NCBI RefSeq assembly: GCF_002160815.1
Contig: NZ_NFLH01000008.1
Span: 22,677-86,676, forward strand
Length of the DNA: 64,000 bases
Direction: 5' to 3'
Source: Massilimicrobiota sp. An134
Lineage (GTDB): Bacteria; Bacillota_I; Bacilli_A; Erysipelotrichales; Coprobacillaceae
The notes beneath the pieces were generated by a model, which saw nothing but the letters and a program-made list of their open reading frames with translations, did not search any database and was not told where the DNA came from. Of the stretch, positions 40,722 through 52,486 are shown one piece after another. Both the position numbers and the translations under genes were made by a program. Position 1 is the stretch's first letter, and each line of letters starts with the position of its first letter.

Positions 40722-40762
40722 AATTGTGGCAGGCAAAGTTTTAATTTTTGACTGCCACAATT
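40722..40762 (-). terminator. Terminator-like hairpin after tnpV
   Basis: AATTGTGGCAG / CTGCCACAATT arms of 11 bases, with a loop of about 19 bases that can pair a little more. No strong T run, so it may be a weak terminator. Confidence 0.5.
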
Positions 40763-40786
40763 TTAATATTCTATATATTACATTTT

Positions 40787-41167
40787 TTACTTATAGATAA
40801 TATCGGCATATACAATTTCTCGTGCTCTTGCCTGTATCTCATTCATTCGACCAACCCACAACATCGGGTTTTCTACTTTAAGTTGTTCGGTCACGCCCTC
40901 CTTGTCAGCCATTTGCTCAACCAATCGAAACATCATTTCCGTTGCTTGTTCGTCAATGTCGGCAAGGTAATTATTCAATTTGCCGCTTGTGAGCAGCGAA
41001 ATATAAACCGTCCGTTTATGTTCTTGTAAGTAGTGTTTGTGTCGCTGCCCCCACAAACTGATAGGTTTGTTTTCTTTTTCGGCTGGTAAAGTAAGGCAAG
41101 GAATATAATAATCCCCCTGCAACTCATACCATAAACCATTGCTTGCATCATAAATATACTTGTCCAT
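40787..41167 (-). CDS. tnpV: Transposon-encoded protein TnpV
   Basis: 126 aa. YIYDASNGLWYELQGDYYIPCL, ISLWGQRHKHYLQEHKR and the C-terminal NPMLWVGRMNEIQARAREIV are typical of TnpV, a small protein of unknown role first seen in clostridial Tn4451-type elements. The ATG at 41167 lies 6 bases after GGAGGAT. It sits at the right end of the element. It has no recombinase motif. Confidence 0.85.
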   Translation of the reverse strand: MDKYIYDASNGLWYELQGDYYIPCLTLPAEKENKPISLWGQRHKHYLQEHKRTVYISLLTSGKLNNYLADIDEQATEMMFRLVEQMADKEGVTEQLKVENPMLWVGRMNEIQARAREIVYADIIYK

Positions 41168-41256
41168 TAAAAAATCCTCCGTTATAATATATTCGCACAT
41201 ATGTCACAGTTCTCCGATTGCCACACTCTGTTATATGTTGTTATGAGATTTTCTTG

Positions 41257-41293
41257 CCCTTGATTTTGCCCTTATGATTGTGCAGAACAAGGG
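41257..41293. repeat. Right end repeat of the mobile element
   Basis: CCCTTG ... CAAGGG around TTTTGCCCTTATGA (41264-41277), identical in the 14-base core to the left copy and in the same orientation. The TTTTCAAGGC repeat follows 59 bases later. Confidence 0.55.
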
Positions 41294-41500
41294 TAACATT
41301 GTGTGAAACCATATAAAGAGATAAGGTGTACTGATTGCGATAAATCCTTTGTTTTCAAGGCTTTCGGAGGATTTTATTGATAACCTATGGAGAGCAATAA
41401 TCACTCATAATTTTATGGTTTTCAAATTCCAATTTGGAGAAATTGATGATAATTATTTTAGATAAATTTTAATTTTCATAAACGAAAGAAGGGAATAAAA

Positions 41501-42199
41501 TTGAAAATCGGAATTGTATGTGCCACTGATGATGAACTTTCTCCGTTTTTAGCCATGATAGATAACTATAATATCACAAAAAAGGCAATGCTTAAATTTT
41601 ATGAGGGAGAGATTTATGGCATGCAAGTTGTCACCCTATTTTCTGGGGTATGTAAAGTCAATGCTGCTATAGCAACACAAATACTGATTGATCATTTTAA
41701 TGTAAATATAGTTATAAATGCAGGGACCGCTGGTGGAATGAATCCAAAATTGAAAATATTTGACACTGTTATATCCACCGAAGTCTGTTACCATGATGTT
41801 GCACAAGATACTTTAACAGAATTTCATCCATGGCTAAAAACTGTATTTTTTAAAGCAGATCAAGACTTAATAAAAATATCAAAAAGAGCTGTAAAAAACA
41901 TAGAATCAAAAAACAAAGTCTTTTGGGGACGAATTGTGACAGGAGAAGCTTTTATAACAGATATGGGACGTAAAAAGATCAATGATGAATTTGCCCCTTT
42001 AGCAGTTGATATGGAAACAGCCAGTATCGCTCATGTATGCTATGTAAACAAGATACCATTTCTTTCAATTCGCTGTATTACTGATACTGCTGAACACAAA
42101 GGTGTTGAAAATTTTGAAAAAAATTGTATCAAATCTTCTATAATCGCAAAAAATATGACTTTAGCTATATTAAAAGAATATATGAATCAACATAGATGA
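41501..42199 (+). CDS. mtnN: 5'-methylthioadenosine/S-adenosylhomocysteine nucleosidase
   Basis: 232 aa. E12 in the N-terminal CATDDEL block, AVDMETAS (E172) and CITDTAEH (D195) match the catalytic residues of the MTA/SAH nucleosidase family. It splits adenine from MTA and SAH. It begins with TTG, preceded by GAAGGG at 8 bases. It lies just outside the right end of the mobile element, and its promoter region may have been altered by that insertion. Confidence 0.87.
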   Translation: MKIGIVCATDDELSPFLAMIDNYNITKKAMLKFYEGEIYGMQVVTLFSGVCKVNAAIATQILIDHFNVNIVINAGTAGGMNPKLKIFDTVISTEVCYHDVAQDTLTEFHPWLKTVFFKADQDLIKISKRAVKNIESKNKVFWGRIVTGEAFITDMGRKKINDEFAPLAVDMETASIAHVCYVNKIPFLSIRCITDTAEHKGVENFEKNCIKSSIIAKNMTLAILKEYMNQHR

Positions 42200-42245
42200 A
42201 GCATAACATTATTAACAACATCTTCATTAAAAATAATATGATTTT

Positions 42246-42274
42246 AAATATCCACCAACTTCTGGTGGATATTT
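42246..42274 (+). terminator. Terminator of the nucleosidase gene
   Basis: AAATATCCACCA / TGGTGGATATTT with a 5-base loop. Confidence 0.85.
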
Positions 42275-42283
42275 ATTGTATAC

Positions 42284-42310
42284 AAAAAGGAATAGTTTTT
42301 GACTATTCCT
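42284..42310 (-). terminator. Terminator of the ilv-leu operon
   Basis: AGGAATAGT / ACTATTCCT with a CAAAA loop and five Ts on the minus strand. The ilvB stop codon lies inside the stem. Confidence 0.9.
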
Positions 42311-43979
42311 GTATATCATTTTGATCAAAAACATCATCAATTGGTGCACCAGGAGCAACCATTGGGAAGACTTTATCATCTTCTTCAATCATACATTCAA
42401 TCACTACTGGTCCCTGACTATCCATTGCTTCCAAAATAGCTGGAGCCACTTCTTCTTTCTTTGTGACTCTTATGGCTTTACATCCAAGTCCCTCTGCTGT
42501 TTTACAGAAATCAACTTTATCATCAAGTACAGTTGCTGAATAACGTTTTCCATAAAATAATGTCTGCCATTGACGAACCATTCCTAAAACATGATTATTT
42601 AAAATGACTTCAATGATAGGAACTTGATAACGTGAAGCTGTTGCTAATTCATTCATGTTCATTCTAAAACATCCATCTCCAGCAATATTAAAGACATATT
42701 GATCAGGTTTTCCATACTTTACACCAATGGAAGCCCCTAAGCCATAACCCATCGTTCCAAGTCCACCACTTGTAATCAACTGACATGGTCTTTTAAAATG
42801 GTAATATTGAGCTGCCCACATCTGATTTTGACCTACTTCAGTACAGATAATGGCATTATTATCTGTGAGTGCTTCAATTTGTTCAATCACATAAGGTCCT
42901 GTTAATTTATCACTATCATAAGATAATGGATATTGTTCTTTTAAAGCTCTAATTTCCTTTAACCACTGTGAATGATTTTGTTGCTTTAACAATAAATTCA
43001 AAGCATTTAAAACACTTTTCGCATCACCCACAATACCTAAATCAACATTGACATTTTTATTAATCTCTGCCTCATCAACATCAATATGAATAATTTTAGC
43101 ATGTCTCGCAAATTTTTGAGCATTTCCAATGACACGGTCACTAAATCTGACACCTATTGCTACTAATAAATCACAGTTAGAAACACCAAGATTACTTGTT
43201 TTTGTTCCATGCATTCCAAGCATTCCTGTATAACGTGGATTGGTTCCATCAAAAGCACCTTTTCCCATCAAAGAATCGGTAACAGGCGCATCAATCTTTT
43301 CTACAAACTCACGTAGTTCCTGGGAAGCATTAGATCTGACAACACCTCCTCCAACAAAAACAAATGGCTTTTCACTTTTTTCAATCATTTCAATAGCTTC
43401 TTTTAATGTTGATGTTGGATAAGTATAACTACGTCTTTCTATTTTTTCTGGTTTTTGATGATGATATTCACATTTGGCAGCTGTGACATCTTTTGTAATA
43501 TCCACAAGAACGGGTCCAGGTCTACCTTCTTTGGCAATTTGAAAAGCTTTACGAATTGTTGGTGCTAAACTTTCTACATCTTTGACAATATAATTGTGTT
43601 TTGTAATAGGCATTGTCACACCTGTAATATCAACTTCCTGAAAACTGTCTTTTCCTAACAATGGCACACCCACATTGGCTGTAATAGCAACCAAAGGTAC
43701 AGAATCCATATAAGCTGTTGCTATTCCTGTCACAAGATTTGTCGCCCCTGGTCCACTTGTAGCCATACAGACACCTACTTTTCCTGTAGCTCTGGCATAG
43801 CCATCAGCGGCATGTGAAGCCCCTTGTTCATGAGAAGTCAAAACATGATTAATTCGATCTCGATAATGATATAAACTGTCATAAACGTTTAAAATTGTTC
43901 CTCCAGGATAACCAAAAACAGTATCAACACCCTGTTCTAATAAACATTCAATGACAATATCGGCTCCAGTTAATAACAT
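42303..43979 (-). CDS. ilvB: Acetolactate synthase large subunit
   Basis: 558 aa ThDP enzyme. GYPGGTILNVYD, the catalytic Glu in LTSHEQGASHAADGYARATG, and the ThDP motif GDGCFRMNMNELATASRYQVPIIEVILNN are present. Makes acetolactate or acetohydroxybutyrate. It is the last gene of the operon, seven genes away from its regulatory subunit ilvN, an unusual split. Confidence 0.97.
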   Translation of the reverse strand: MLLTGADIVIECLLEQGVDTVFGYPGGTILNVYDSLYHYRDRINHVLTSHEQGASHAADGYARATGKVGVCMATSGPGATNLVTGIATAYMDSVPLVAITANVGVPLLGKDSFQEVDITGVTMPITKHNYIVKDVESLAPTIRKAFQIAKEGRPGPVLVDITKDVTAAKCEYHHQKPEKIERRSYTYPTSTLKEAIEMIEKSEKPFVFVGGGVVRSNASQELREFVEKIDAPVTDSLMGKGAFDGTNPRYTGMLGMHGTKTSNLGVSNCDLLVAIGVRFSDRVIGNAQKFARHAKIIHIDVDEAEINKNVNVDLGIVGDAKSVLNALNLLLKQQNHSQWLKEIRALKEQYPLSYDSDKLTGPYVIEQIEALTDNNAIICTEVGQNQMWAAQYYHFKRPCQLITSGGLGTMGYGLGASIGVKYGKPDQYVFNIAGDGCFRMNMNELATASRYQVPIIEVILNNHVLGMVRQWQTLFYGKRYSATVLDDKVDFCKTAEGLGCKAIRVTKKEEVAPAILEAMDSQGPVVIECMIEEDDKVFPMVAPGAPIDDVFDQNDIQE

Positions 43980-43989
43980 ATACTTCCCC

Positions 43990-45657
43990 CTATTCCTTGA
44001 CTTTTAAAACAGCACCAGTGTTTGCAGAAGTCACCATTGACGCATATTTTTTCAAATATCCATTCACAACTGGTAATTTTGGTTTAAAAGCCTTTCTTCT
44101 TTCTTCTAAGACATCATCACTCACTAACAATTCAATACGATGATTGACAATATCTATTTCAATCATATCACCTTCTTCAACAAGTCCAATTGGTCCTCCA
44201 ACTGCTGCTTCTGGTGATACATGTCCAATTGATGCTCCACGTGTTGCACCAGAGAAACGTCCATCTGTAATCAAAGCAACATCTTTATCCAATCCCATAC
44301 CTGCAATTTCTGAAGTTGGTGATAACATTTCTCGCATTCCTGGTCCACCTTTTGGTCCTTCATAACGAATGACAACAACATCACCAGCGACAATCTTTCC
44401 AGCACGAATAGCAGCTATTGCATCTTCTTCACAATCAAAGACTCTTGCTGGTCCTTTATGTTGTAACATTTCTGGTGCCACTGCACTTTGTTTCACAACA
44501 CAGCTATCAGGTGCTAAGTTTCCTTTTAAAACAGCAATTCCACCTGTCTTCATATATGGATTTTCTACAGGTCGAATGATATTTGGATCTAAATTAACAC
44601 ATCCTTCAATATTTTCTTTTAATGTTTTTGTTGTACAAGTTAAAACATCTGTGTGTAAAATACCTAATTGATCTAATTCATTCATCACAGCATACACACC
44701 ACCAGCTTCATTTAAATCTTCCATAAATGTATCCCCTGCAGGCGCTAAATGACACAAGTTTGGTGTATGTTGACTGATTTCATTAGCAATTTCTAAATTT
44801 AACTCAACTCCAGCTTCATATGCGATAGCAGGTAAATGTAACATTGAGTTTGTTGAACAACCTAAAGCCATATCAACAGTCAAAGCATTCAAGAAAGCAT
44901 CCTTTGTCATGATATCTCTTGGTTTGATATCTTTTTTGACTAATTCCATAATTTGCATACCTGCATGTTTAGCTAATCTGATTCTTTCACTATAGACAGC
45001 TGGAATAGTTCCATTACCTTTTAATCCCATTCCTAAAACTTCTGTTAAACAGTTCATAGAATTAGCTGTATACATACCTGAACATGAACCACATGTTGGA
45101 CATGCTTTTTCTTCAAATTCTTTTAATTTTTCAGCAGTGATTTTCCCTGCATTATATTGTCCCACAGCTTCAAATAATGATGATAAACATGTTTGTTTGC
45201 CATCTAATCTTCTTCCAGCCAGCATTGGTCCACCACTCACAAAAATTGTTGGCACATTAATTCTTGCGGCTGCCATTAATAAACCAGGAACATTTTTATC
45301 ACAGTTTGGAATCATTACCAAACCATCAAATTGATGTGCATTGGCTAAGCATTCAGTACTATCACAAATCAATTCTCTTGTGACTAATGAATATTTCATT
45401 CCTGTATGATTCATAGCAATACCATCACAAACAGCAATTGCAGGTATTTCAACAGGTGTTCCACCTGCTAAATAAATTCCTTTTTTCACTGCTTCAGCAA
45501 TTTTATCTAAATTCATATGACCTGGAACAATTTCATTATAAGAATTTACCACTCCAATGAGTGGTCTATCTAATTCTTCTTCAGTCATTCCCAAAGCATT
45601 AAATAATGAACGATGTGGAGCTCTTTCTACTCCTTTTTTGACTTGATCACTTTTCAT
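43990..45657 (-). CDS. ilvD: Dihydroxy-acid dehydratase
   Basis: 555 aa. [16 protein letters not shown] and [19 protein letters not shown] hold the Fe-S cluster cysteines, and [19 protein letters not shown] is near the C-terminus. Dehydrates dihydroxy acids to the keto acids of valine and isoleucine. The ATG at 45657 lies 7 bases after AGGAGG; the upstream extension of the frame runs into leuB. Confidence 0.97.
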   Translation of the reverse strand: MKSDQVKKGVERAPHRSLFNALGMTEEELDRPLIGVVNSYNEIVPGHMNLDKIAEAVKKGIYLAGGTPVEIPAIAVCDGIAMNHTGMKYSLVTRELICDSTECLANAHQFDGLVMIPNCDKNVPGLLMAAARINVPTIFVSGGPMLAGRRLDGKQTCLSSLFEAVGQYNAGKITAEKLKEFEEKACPTCGSCSGMYTANSMNCLTEVLGMGLKGNGTIPAVYSERIRLAKHAGMQIMELVKKDIKPRDIMTKDAFLNALTVDMALGCSTNSMLHLPAIAYEAGVELNLEIANEISQHTPNLCHLAPAGDTFMEDLNEAGGVYAVMNELDQLGILHTDVLTCTTKTLKENIEGCVNLDPNIIRPVENPYMKTGGIAVLKGNLAPDSCVVKQSAVAPEMLQHKGPARVFDCEEDAIAAIRAGKIVAGDVVVIRYEGPKGGPGMREMLSPTSEIAGMGLDKDVALITDGRFSGATRGASIGHVSPEAAVGGPIGLVEEGDMIEIDIVNHRIELLVSDDVLEERRKAFKPKLPVVNGYLKKYASMVTSANTGAVLKVKE

Positions 45658-45668
45658 GCATTTACCTC

Positions 45669-46751
45669 CTATAAGTTCTCTACAACATATTGTCCCATTT
45701 GACAACATGTCACCTGTTGTTTTCCTTCAGACATAATATCTGTTGTACGATAGTTCTTTTCCAAAACTTTTTCTACAGCTTGTTCAATATCATCTGCTTC
45801 TTCATCCATATCAAATGAATAGCGAAGCATCATTGCTGCTGAAAGAATTGTTGCGATAGGATTGGCAATATTCTTTCCAGCAATATCTGGTGCACTTCCA
45901 TGACTTGGTTCATACATACCCAGTTTATCTTCTCTTAATGATGCACTTGATAACATACCAATTGATCCGGTAATCATACTAGCTTCATCACTTAAAATAT
46001 CTCCAAACATATTTTCAGTCAAAATGACATCAAACTGACGTGGATCTTTGACTAACTGCATTGCACAGTTATCCACAAGCATATGTTCTAATTCCACATC
46101 TGGATAATCTTTGGCAACTTCATTGACAACTTTTCGCCATAAACGAGAAGTATCTAAAACATTAGCCTTATCGACACTTGTCACTTTATGACGTCGCTTC
46201 ATTGCAATATCAAATGCACGTTTAGCAATACGACGAATTTCTGCTTCACTATAAATCAGATTATCATGAGCCACCATCTGTCCATCAATCTCTTTGGTTT
46301 CCCTTTCACCAAAATAAAGTCCCCCTGTCAATTCACGAATAATGATCATATCAAAACCATCCTGACTTAGTTCTTCTTTTAATGGACAGGCACCTTTTAA
46401 TTCTTTATATAAATAAGCAGGTCTTAAATTGGCAAATAACCCCAAAGCTTTACGCATCTTTAACAACCCGGCTTCTGGTCTTAATGATGGTTCTAACTGA
46501 TACCATGGTGAAGTATTTGTATCCCCACCAATAGAGCCTAATAAAACGGCATCACTTTTTTGAGCTATTTCAATAGCTTCATCAGTCAAAGGCACACCAT
46601 ATTTATCAATGGATATACCACCCATATCTATATATTGATAATGAAAAGTATGATGATATTTCTTGGCAATAGCATCTAAGACTTTCAATGCTTCATTGAC
46701 AATTTCCGGACCAATACCATCACCTTTAATGACTGCAATTGTTTTTTCCAT
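45669..46751 (-). CDS. leuB: 3-isopropylmalate dehydrogenase
   Basis: 360 aa. [16 protein letters not shown] at the N-terminus and the [25 protein letters not shown] block with substrate- and Mg-binding Asp residues are typical of LeuB, not of isocitrate dehydrogenase; [10 protein letters not shown] confirms it. Oxidises and decarboxylates 3-isopropylmalate with NAD. Four bases after leuD. Confidence 0.97.
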   Translation of the reverse strand: MEKTIAVIKGDGIGPEIVNEALKVLDAIAKKYHHTFHYQYIDMGGISIDKYGVPLTDEAIEIAQKSDAVLLGSIGGDTNTSPWYQLEPSLRPEAGLLKMRKALGLFANLRPAYLYKELKGACPLKEELSQDGFDMIIIRELTGGLYFGERETKEIDGQMVAHDNLIYSEAEIRRIAKRAFDIAMKRRHKVTSVDKANVLDTSRLWRKVVNEVAKDYPDVELEHMLVDNCAMQLVKDPRQFDVILTENMFGDILSDEASMITGSIGMLSSASLREDKLGMYEPSHGSAPDIAGKNIANPIATILSAAMMLRYSFDMDEEADDIEQAVEKVLEKNYRTTDIMSEGKQQVTCCQMGQYVVENL

Positions 46752-46754
46752 AGA

Positions 46755-47249
46755 TTATCCTCTTTTCTTTTCGTTAACATAATTCACCAATCCATTTGCC
46801 TGAATCATTTTTTGTAAAAATTCAGGGAATGGCTGTGCCTGATATTGTTTATTTTTTGTTATATTTTTAATGATTCCTGTATCAAAATCAACTTCTACCT
46901 GATTGCCTTCATCTATGTCTTGAGCAGCTTCAGGACATTCCAAAATAGCAAATCCAATATTAATCGAATTACGATAAAAAATACGAGCAAAAGACTGGGC
47001 AATCACACAACTGACTCCAGCTGTTTTTAAAGCTAATGGAGCATGTTCACGTGAAGAACCACAGCCAAAGTTTTTTCCTGCCACCATAATATCTCCTGGA
47101 TTTAATCTTTCCACAAATGTTGGATCAATATCCACCATGGCGTGACTGGCTAATTCTTTTGCATCAAATGAATTTAAATAACGTGCTGGGATAATCACAT
47201 CCGTATCCACATTATCCCCATATTTTAAAACAGTTCCTTGGGCTTTCAT
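46755..47249 (-). CDS. leuD: 3-isopropylmalate dehydratase small subunit
   Basis: 164 aa, the short type that pairs with a LeuC of about 420 aa. [15 protein letters not shown] and [15 protein letters not shown] are the swivel-domain signatures. Starts one base after the leuC stop. Confidence 0.96.
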   Translation of the reverse strand: MKAQGTVLKYGDNVDTDVIIPARYLNSFDAKELASHAMVDIDPTFVERLNPGDIMVAGKNFGCGSSREHAPLALKTAGVSCVIAQSFARIFYRNSINIGFAILECPEAAQDIDEGNQVEVDFDTGIIKNITKNKQYQAQPFPEFLQKMIQANGLVNYVNEKKRG

Positions 47250-47250
47250 G

Positions 47251-48522
47251 TTATTTTCCCACCTTTCTTGGATCAGCTATATATCCTGCAATAGCACTCG
47301 CTGCCGCAACCTCAGGAGAAGCTAAATAAATCAAAGATTCTGTATCTCCCATTCTTCCTACAAAGTTACGGTTTGTTGTAGAAACACATTTTTCACCTTT
47401 TGCCATAACACCCATATGACCACCCATACATGGTCCACAGCTTGGTGTATTGAATGCACATCCTGCTTCCACAAAAATTTCTGCCAAACCTTCTCGAATA
47501 CATTCCACAAAAATTTTCTGTGTTGCAGGAATGACCATGACTCTAACTGTATCAGCGACTTTCTTTCCTTTTAATAACGCCGCAGCTTTACGCAAATCAC
47601 TTAAACGACCATTCGTACATGAACCAATCACAACTTGATCAATATAAATCTTTTCACTTTCATTGATTTCTTCCATTGTATGTGCATTTCCAGGTAAATG
47701 AGGGAAAGCTACAGTTGGTGTAATTTTTGATAAATCAATTTCAATGACTTCATCATATTCTGCATCTTCATCAGCCTGATACTCTTTATAACTTTTCTTT
47801 GAATGTTGTTTCATATATTCTCTTGTTTTGTCATCAACTGGGAAAATACCATTTTTAGCACCTGCTTCAATCGCCATATTACAAATTGTAAAACGATCAT
47901 CCATCGTTAAAGAAGAAACACCTTCCCCAGTAAATTCCATAGATTTATATAAAGCACCATCAACACCAATACGTCCAATAATATGTAAAATCACATCTTT
48001 ACCACTGACATATGGCTGTAATGCTCCTTTTAAAACAAACTTAATAGCACTTGGCACCTTAAACCAAAGTTCTCCTGTGGCCATACCTGTCGCGATATCA
48101 GTTGTTCCAACACCTGTTGAAAAAGCCCCTAACGCTCCATAAGTACAAGTATGTGAGTCAGCCCCAATAATACACTCTCCAGCAACGACAATTCCCTGTT
48201 CTGGTAAAATCGCATGTTCAACACCACATTTTCCCTGTTCCATATGATGTGTTAAACACTGTTCTCTAGAAAACTCTCTGATGGCCTTTGAATTTTCTGC
48301 TGATTTCATATCTTTATTAGGCGTAAAATGATCAGGAACCAAAACAACCTTATCCTTATCAAAAACATGATCAGCCATTTGTTTAAAAATCGGCAAAGCC
48401 ATTGGCCCTGTAATATCATTAGCCATTACAACATCTAGTTTTGCTTCAATTAACTGACCAGCCACAACTTCTTTCAATCCTGCATGACCAGCTAATATTT
48501 TCTGTGTCATTGTCATTGACAT
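47251..48522 (-). CDS. leuC: 3-isopropylmalate dehydratase large subunit
   Basis: 423 aa aconitase-family protein. [30 protein letters not shown] and [13 protein letters not shown] carry the three cluster cysteines. It is the short archaeal/clostridial LeuC type. A GGGGG ribosome site precedes the start. Two hairpins separate it from ilvC. Confidence 0.96.
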   Translation of the reverse strand: MSMTMTQKILAGHAGLKEVVAGQLIEAKLDVVMANDITGPMALPIFKQMADHVFDKDKVVLVPDHFTPNKDMKSAENSKAIREFSREQCLTHHMEQGKCGVEHAILPEQGIVVAGECIIGADSHTCTYGALGAFSTGVGTTDIATGMATGELWFKVPSAIKFVLKGALQPYVSGKDVILHIIGRIGVDGALYKSMEFTGEGVSSLTMDDRFTICNMAIEAGAKNGIFPVDDKTREYMKQHSKKSYKEYQADEDAEYDEVIEIDLSKITPTVAFPHLPGNAHTMEEINESEKIYIDQVVIGSCTNGRLSDLRKAAALLKGKKVADTVRVMVIPATQKIFVECIREGLAEIFVEAGCAFNTPSCGPCMGGHMGVMAKGEKCVSTTNRNFVGRMGDTESLIYLASPEVAAASAIAGYIADPRKVGK

Positions 48523-48556
48523 ATATATTCCCCCTTATGACTTTGTATGTCCTCAC

Positions 48557-48601
48557 TAAAGAGTCATTTGACTCTTTACTGAACACACACAAAGTGTGTG
48601 T
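48557..48601 (-). other. Twin hairpins between ilvC and leuC
   Basis: TAAAGAGTCA / TGACTCTTTA (48557-48578) and ACACACAC / GTGTGTGT (48583-48601), the latter with a 3-base loop. Neither is followed by a T run, so they look like RNA-processing or stability elements rather than terminators. Confidence 0.6.
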
Positions 48602-48604
48602 ATT

Positions 48605-50141
<1,537 letters not shown>

Positions 50142-50144
50142 AAA

Positions 50145-51830
50145 TTATCCTTCCTTTTTTATATTTTTATAAATGCGATTCATAGCTGAAATCATAGCTT
50201 TAATCGTCGCTGTTGTAATATTCAAATGCACTCCTACCCCATACTCACAAAGCTCTTCACCTTGTGGTCTTAATTGGACATAGGCAGCAGCTTTAGAATT
50301 TGAACCAGATGTTAAAGCATGTTCACTATAATCCACTAAATCTGTATATAGAAAATCATCTGTGGCATTGAATGCGTTCTTAACTGCATCAATAGGTCCA
50401 TTGCCATATCCAATTAAAGTTTTCACTTCACCATGATCTTCAATTGTCACTTCAGCGCGTCTTTCATACTCATTATCTTCATCACTAATATCTATTAATC
50501 TCTGTTTAATAAATTTATATGGATATTCCAAATCTATATATTCCTTTTTAAATGTGTCATAAATACGTTCTGGAGAAACTTCTCCTTCAATTTCACTAAT
50601 ATTTTGAATAGCTTTTGCAAAATCAGCCTGTAAAGCTTTTGGTAAATGATATCCAAAGACTGTATCCATAACAAAAGCCACTCCACCTTTACCTGATTGT
50701 GAATTAATACGTACAATTGGCTCATATTGACGATTTAAGTCAGCTGGATCAATTGGTAAATAAGGGACTTCCCAAATACCATCTCCACGTTGATGATAAG
50801 CATACATACCTTTATTAATGGCATCTTGATGGCTGCCAGAAAAGGCAGTAAAAACAAGTTCTCCAGCATATGGCTGTCTTGGTGGAATTTCCATTTTTGT
50901 ACATTTTTCGTAAACATCTTTAATTTGATTCATTTGACCTAATTCCAATTTTGGATCAATGCCATGTGTAAACATATTTAAAGCCAATGTCACAATATCA
51001 ACATTTCCTGTTCTTTCCCCATTTCCAAACAATGTTCCTTCAACACGATCAGCTCCTGCCAATAAAGCAAGTTCAGTAGAAGCCACACCACAACCTCTAT
51101 CATTATGTGGATGAACACTCACAATAACTCTTTCTCTATCTTTAAAATGACGGCACATCCATTCAATCTGATCTGCGTATACATTTGGTGTATCCATTTC
51201 AACTGTAGATGGTAAATTAATAATCACTTTATGTTCTTTTGAAGCACCCCAAGTATCTAAAACAGCTTCACAGACTTCCATCGCATAATCAACTTCCGTA
51301 CCAGTAAAACTTTCAGGCGAATATTCTAAAATAACTTCTCCATCAAAATCCTGAGATAACTCCTTGACTAATTTTGTTCCATCAACAGCAATTTTTTTAA
51401 TTTCTTCCTTACTCTTATGAAACACAACATCTCTTTGTAAAATAGATGTTGAATTATAAATATGCACAATCGCTTTCTTTAATCCTTTTAAGGATTCAAA
51501 TGTTCTTTTAATCAAATGTTCTCTCGCTTGTGTTAATACCTGCACTGTTACATCATCAGGTATCAGATTTTTATCTATTAGTAATCTTAAAAAGTCAAAC
51601 TCAATCTGTGATGATGATGGAAAACCAACTTCTATCTCTTTAAAGCCTAAATCAACAAGCATTTGAAACATTTCTACTTTTTCATTAATATCCATTGGTG
51701 TAATTAAAGCTTGATTCCCATCACGTAAATCAACCGAACACCAGATAGGCGCTTGTTCAATTTCATGATCTGGCCATGTACGATCTGCCAATTTAATTGT
51801 TTCAAATCTTCTATATTTTTTATAGTTCAT
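50145..51830 (-). CDS. leuA: 2-isopropylmalate synthase
   Basis: 561 aa, the long LeuA type. WCSVDLRDGNQALI is the catalytic start, SVHPHNDRGCGVASTELALLAGADRVEGTLFGNGERTGN holds the metal-binding His residues, and the C-terminal 130 residues form the leucine-binding regulatory domain. Condenses acetyl-CoA with 2-ketoisovalerate. First gene behind the T-box leader. It starts with the usual ATG behind GGAAAGGAG. Confidence 0.96.
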   Translation of the reverse strand: MNYKKYRRFETIKLADRTWPDHEIEQAPIWCSVDLRDGNQALITPMDINEKVEMFQMLVDLGFKEIEVGFPSSSQIEFDFLRLLIDKNLIPDDVTVQVLTQAREHLIKRTFESLKGLKKAIVHIYNSTSILQRDVVFHKSKEEIKKIAVDGTKLVKELSQDFDGEVILEYSPESFTGTEVDYAMEVCEAVLDTWGASKEHKVIINLPSTVEMDTPNVYADQIEWMCRHFKDRERVIVSVHPHNDRGCGVASTELALLAGADRVEGTLFGNGERTGNVDIVTLALNMFTHGIDPKLELGQMNQIKDVYEKCTKMEIPPRQPYAGELVFTAFSGSHQDAINKGMYAYHQRGDGIWEVPYLPIDPADLNRQYEPIVRINSQSGKGGVAFVMDTVFGYHLPKALQADFAKAIQNISEIEGEVSPERIYDTFKKEYIDLEYPYKFIKQRLIDISDEDNEYERRAEVTIEDHGEVKTLIGYGNGPIDAVKNAFNATDDFLYTDLVDYSEHALTSGSNSKAAAYVQLRPQGEELCEYGVGVHLNITTATIKAMISAMNRIYKNIKKEG

Positions 51831-51855
51831 ATATTTTCCTCTCCTTTCCTATAAT

Positions 51856-52156
51856 AAAAAAACTCGTTCTCACCATGAAAAACATCATAGTTGAGGACGA
51901 GAGTTCATGACTTCGTGGTTCCACCTCATATTCATTATTGCCTCACGACAATAACCTTATCAAGTACGCTTATTCATATAAGTTCATACTCTAGCGTGAT
52001 AACGGTCGCATTCCGTAGCAGCTTACTTTATTTTTCAGTGCTCCACTCAAGGACGAGTTCAATAACACTTTCACAGTTCTTTCCACCAGCCAGAACTTCT
52101 CTATGCATCATTTGTTATTTACTATTTCCTATCACTGTATTTATTATAGAGTTGTT
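51856..52156 (-). promoter_or_regulatory. T-box leader of the ilv-leu operon (probable Leu specifier)
   Basis: On the minus strand, stem I runs from about 52115. GAACTC at 52060-52055 places CTC (Leu) as the specifier codon. AGGTGGAACCACG at 51926-51914 is the T-box sequence, and a terminator stem AACTC...CGAGTT plus seven Ts (51905-51856) ends the leader. Uncharged tRNA-Leu should pair with both places and allow read-through. Confidence 0.88.
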
Positions 52157-52162
52157 GGATAT

Positions 52163-52191
52163 ATCATATACCTTTTCTCAAACATAGTCAA
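52163..52191 (-). promoter_or_regulatory. Promoter of the T-box / ilv-leu operon
   Basis: TTGACT (52191-52186), 17-base spacer, TATGAT (52168-52163). Start predicted near 52156. Confidence 0.8.
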
Positions 52192-52454
52192 CTATATTCT
52201 TCTCTTTTTTCTATTTACTTTTTTAGTTTTGTGAAATTATATATATTATTTTTCGTCTTTTTCAAAAAATATATTTATTTTATGAGTGTTCAAATATCAT
52301 TCATAAAAGCAATTTATCACCTTTCCATCTCCATTATTGATTCATAAAACACTTTGATTATATATGACATATACTCAATCCAAATAACGATGTGCCCATA
52401 CAATCCATAAAATCAAATATCTCATGTTTTCCATTATATTTTTATTCATTGAAA
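52192..52454. other. AT-rich gap between the ilv-leu promoter and ddl
   Basis: About 260 bases without an ORF, RNA signature or repeat that I can support. Confidence 0.5.
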
Positions 52455-52486
52455 ACAAAAAAAGAATAACCCTTTAGAGTTATTCT
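52455..52486 (-). terminator. Terminator of murF-ddl
   Basis: AGAATAAC / GTTATTCT, 8-base loop, seven Ts on the minus strand. The ddl stop codon overlaps the stem. Confidence 0.87.

Larger units (their letters stand above)
37807..41361. mobile_element. Degenerate integrative mobilizable element
   Basis: Bounded by a 10-base direct repeat TTTTCAAGGC (37807 and 41352), with a second 14-base direct repeat inside each end. Holds an integrase 3' end, a relaxase 3' end, an ABC exporter pair and tnpV. The left 800 bases are clearly richer in GC than the chromosome around them. Neither integrase nor relaxase is complete, so it cannot move by itself. Exact ends are inferred. Confidence 0.7.

Noticed and set aside
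51891..52187. 98-residue plus-strand frame beside the ilv-leu operon
   Set aside because: It is the complement of the T-box leader; no ribosome site and low-complexity composition.
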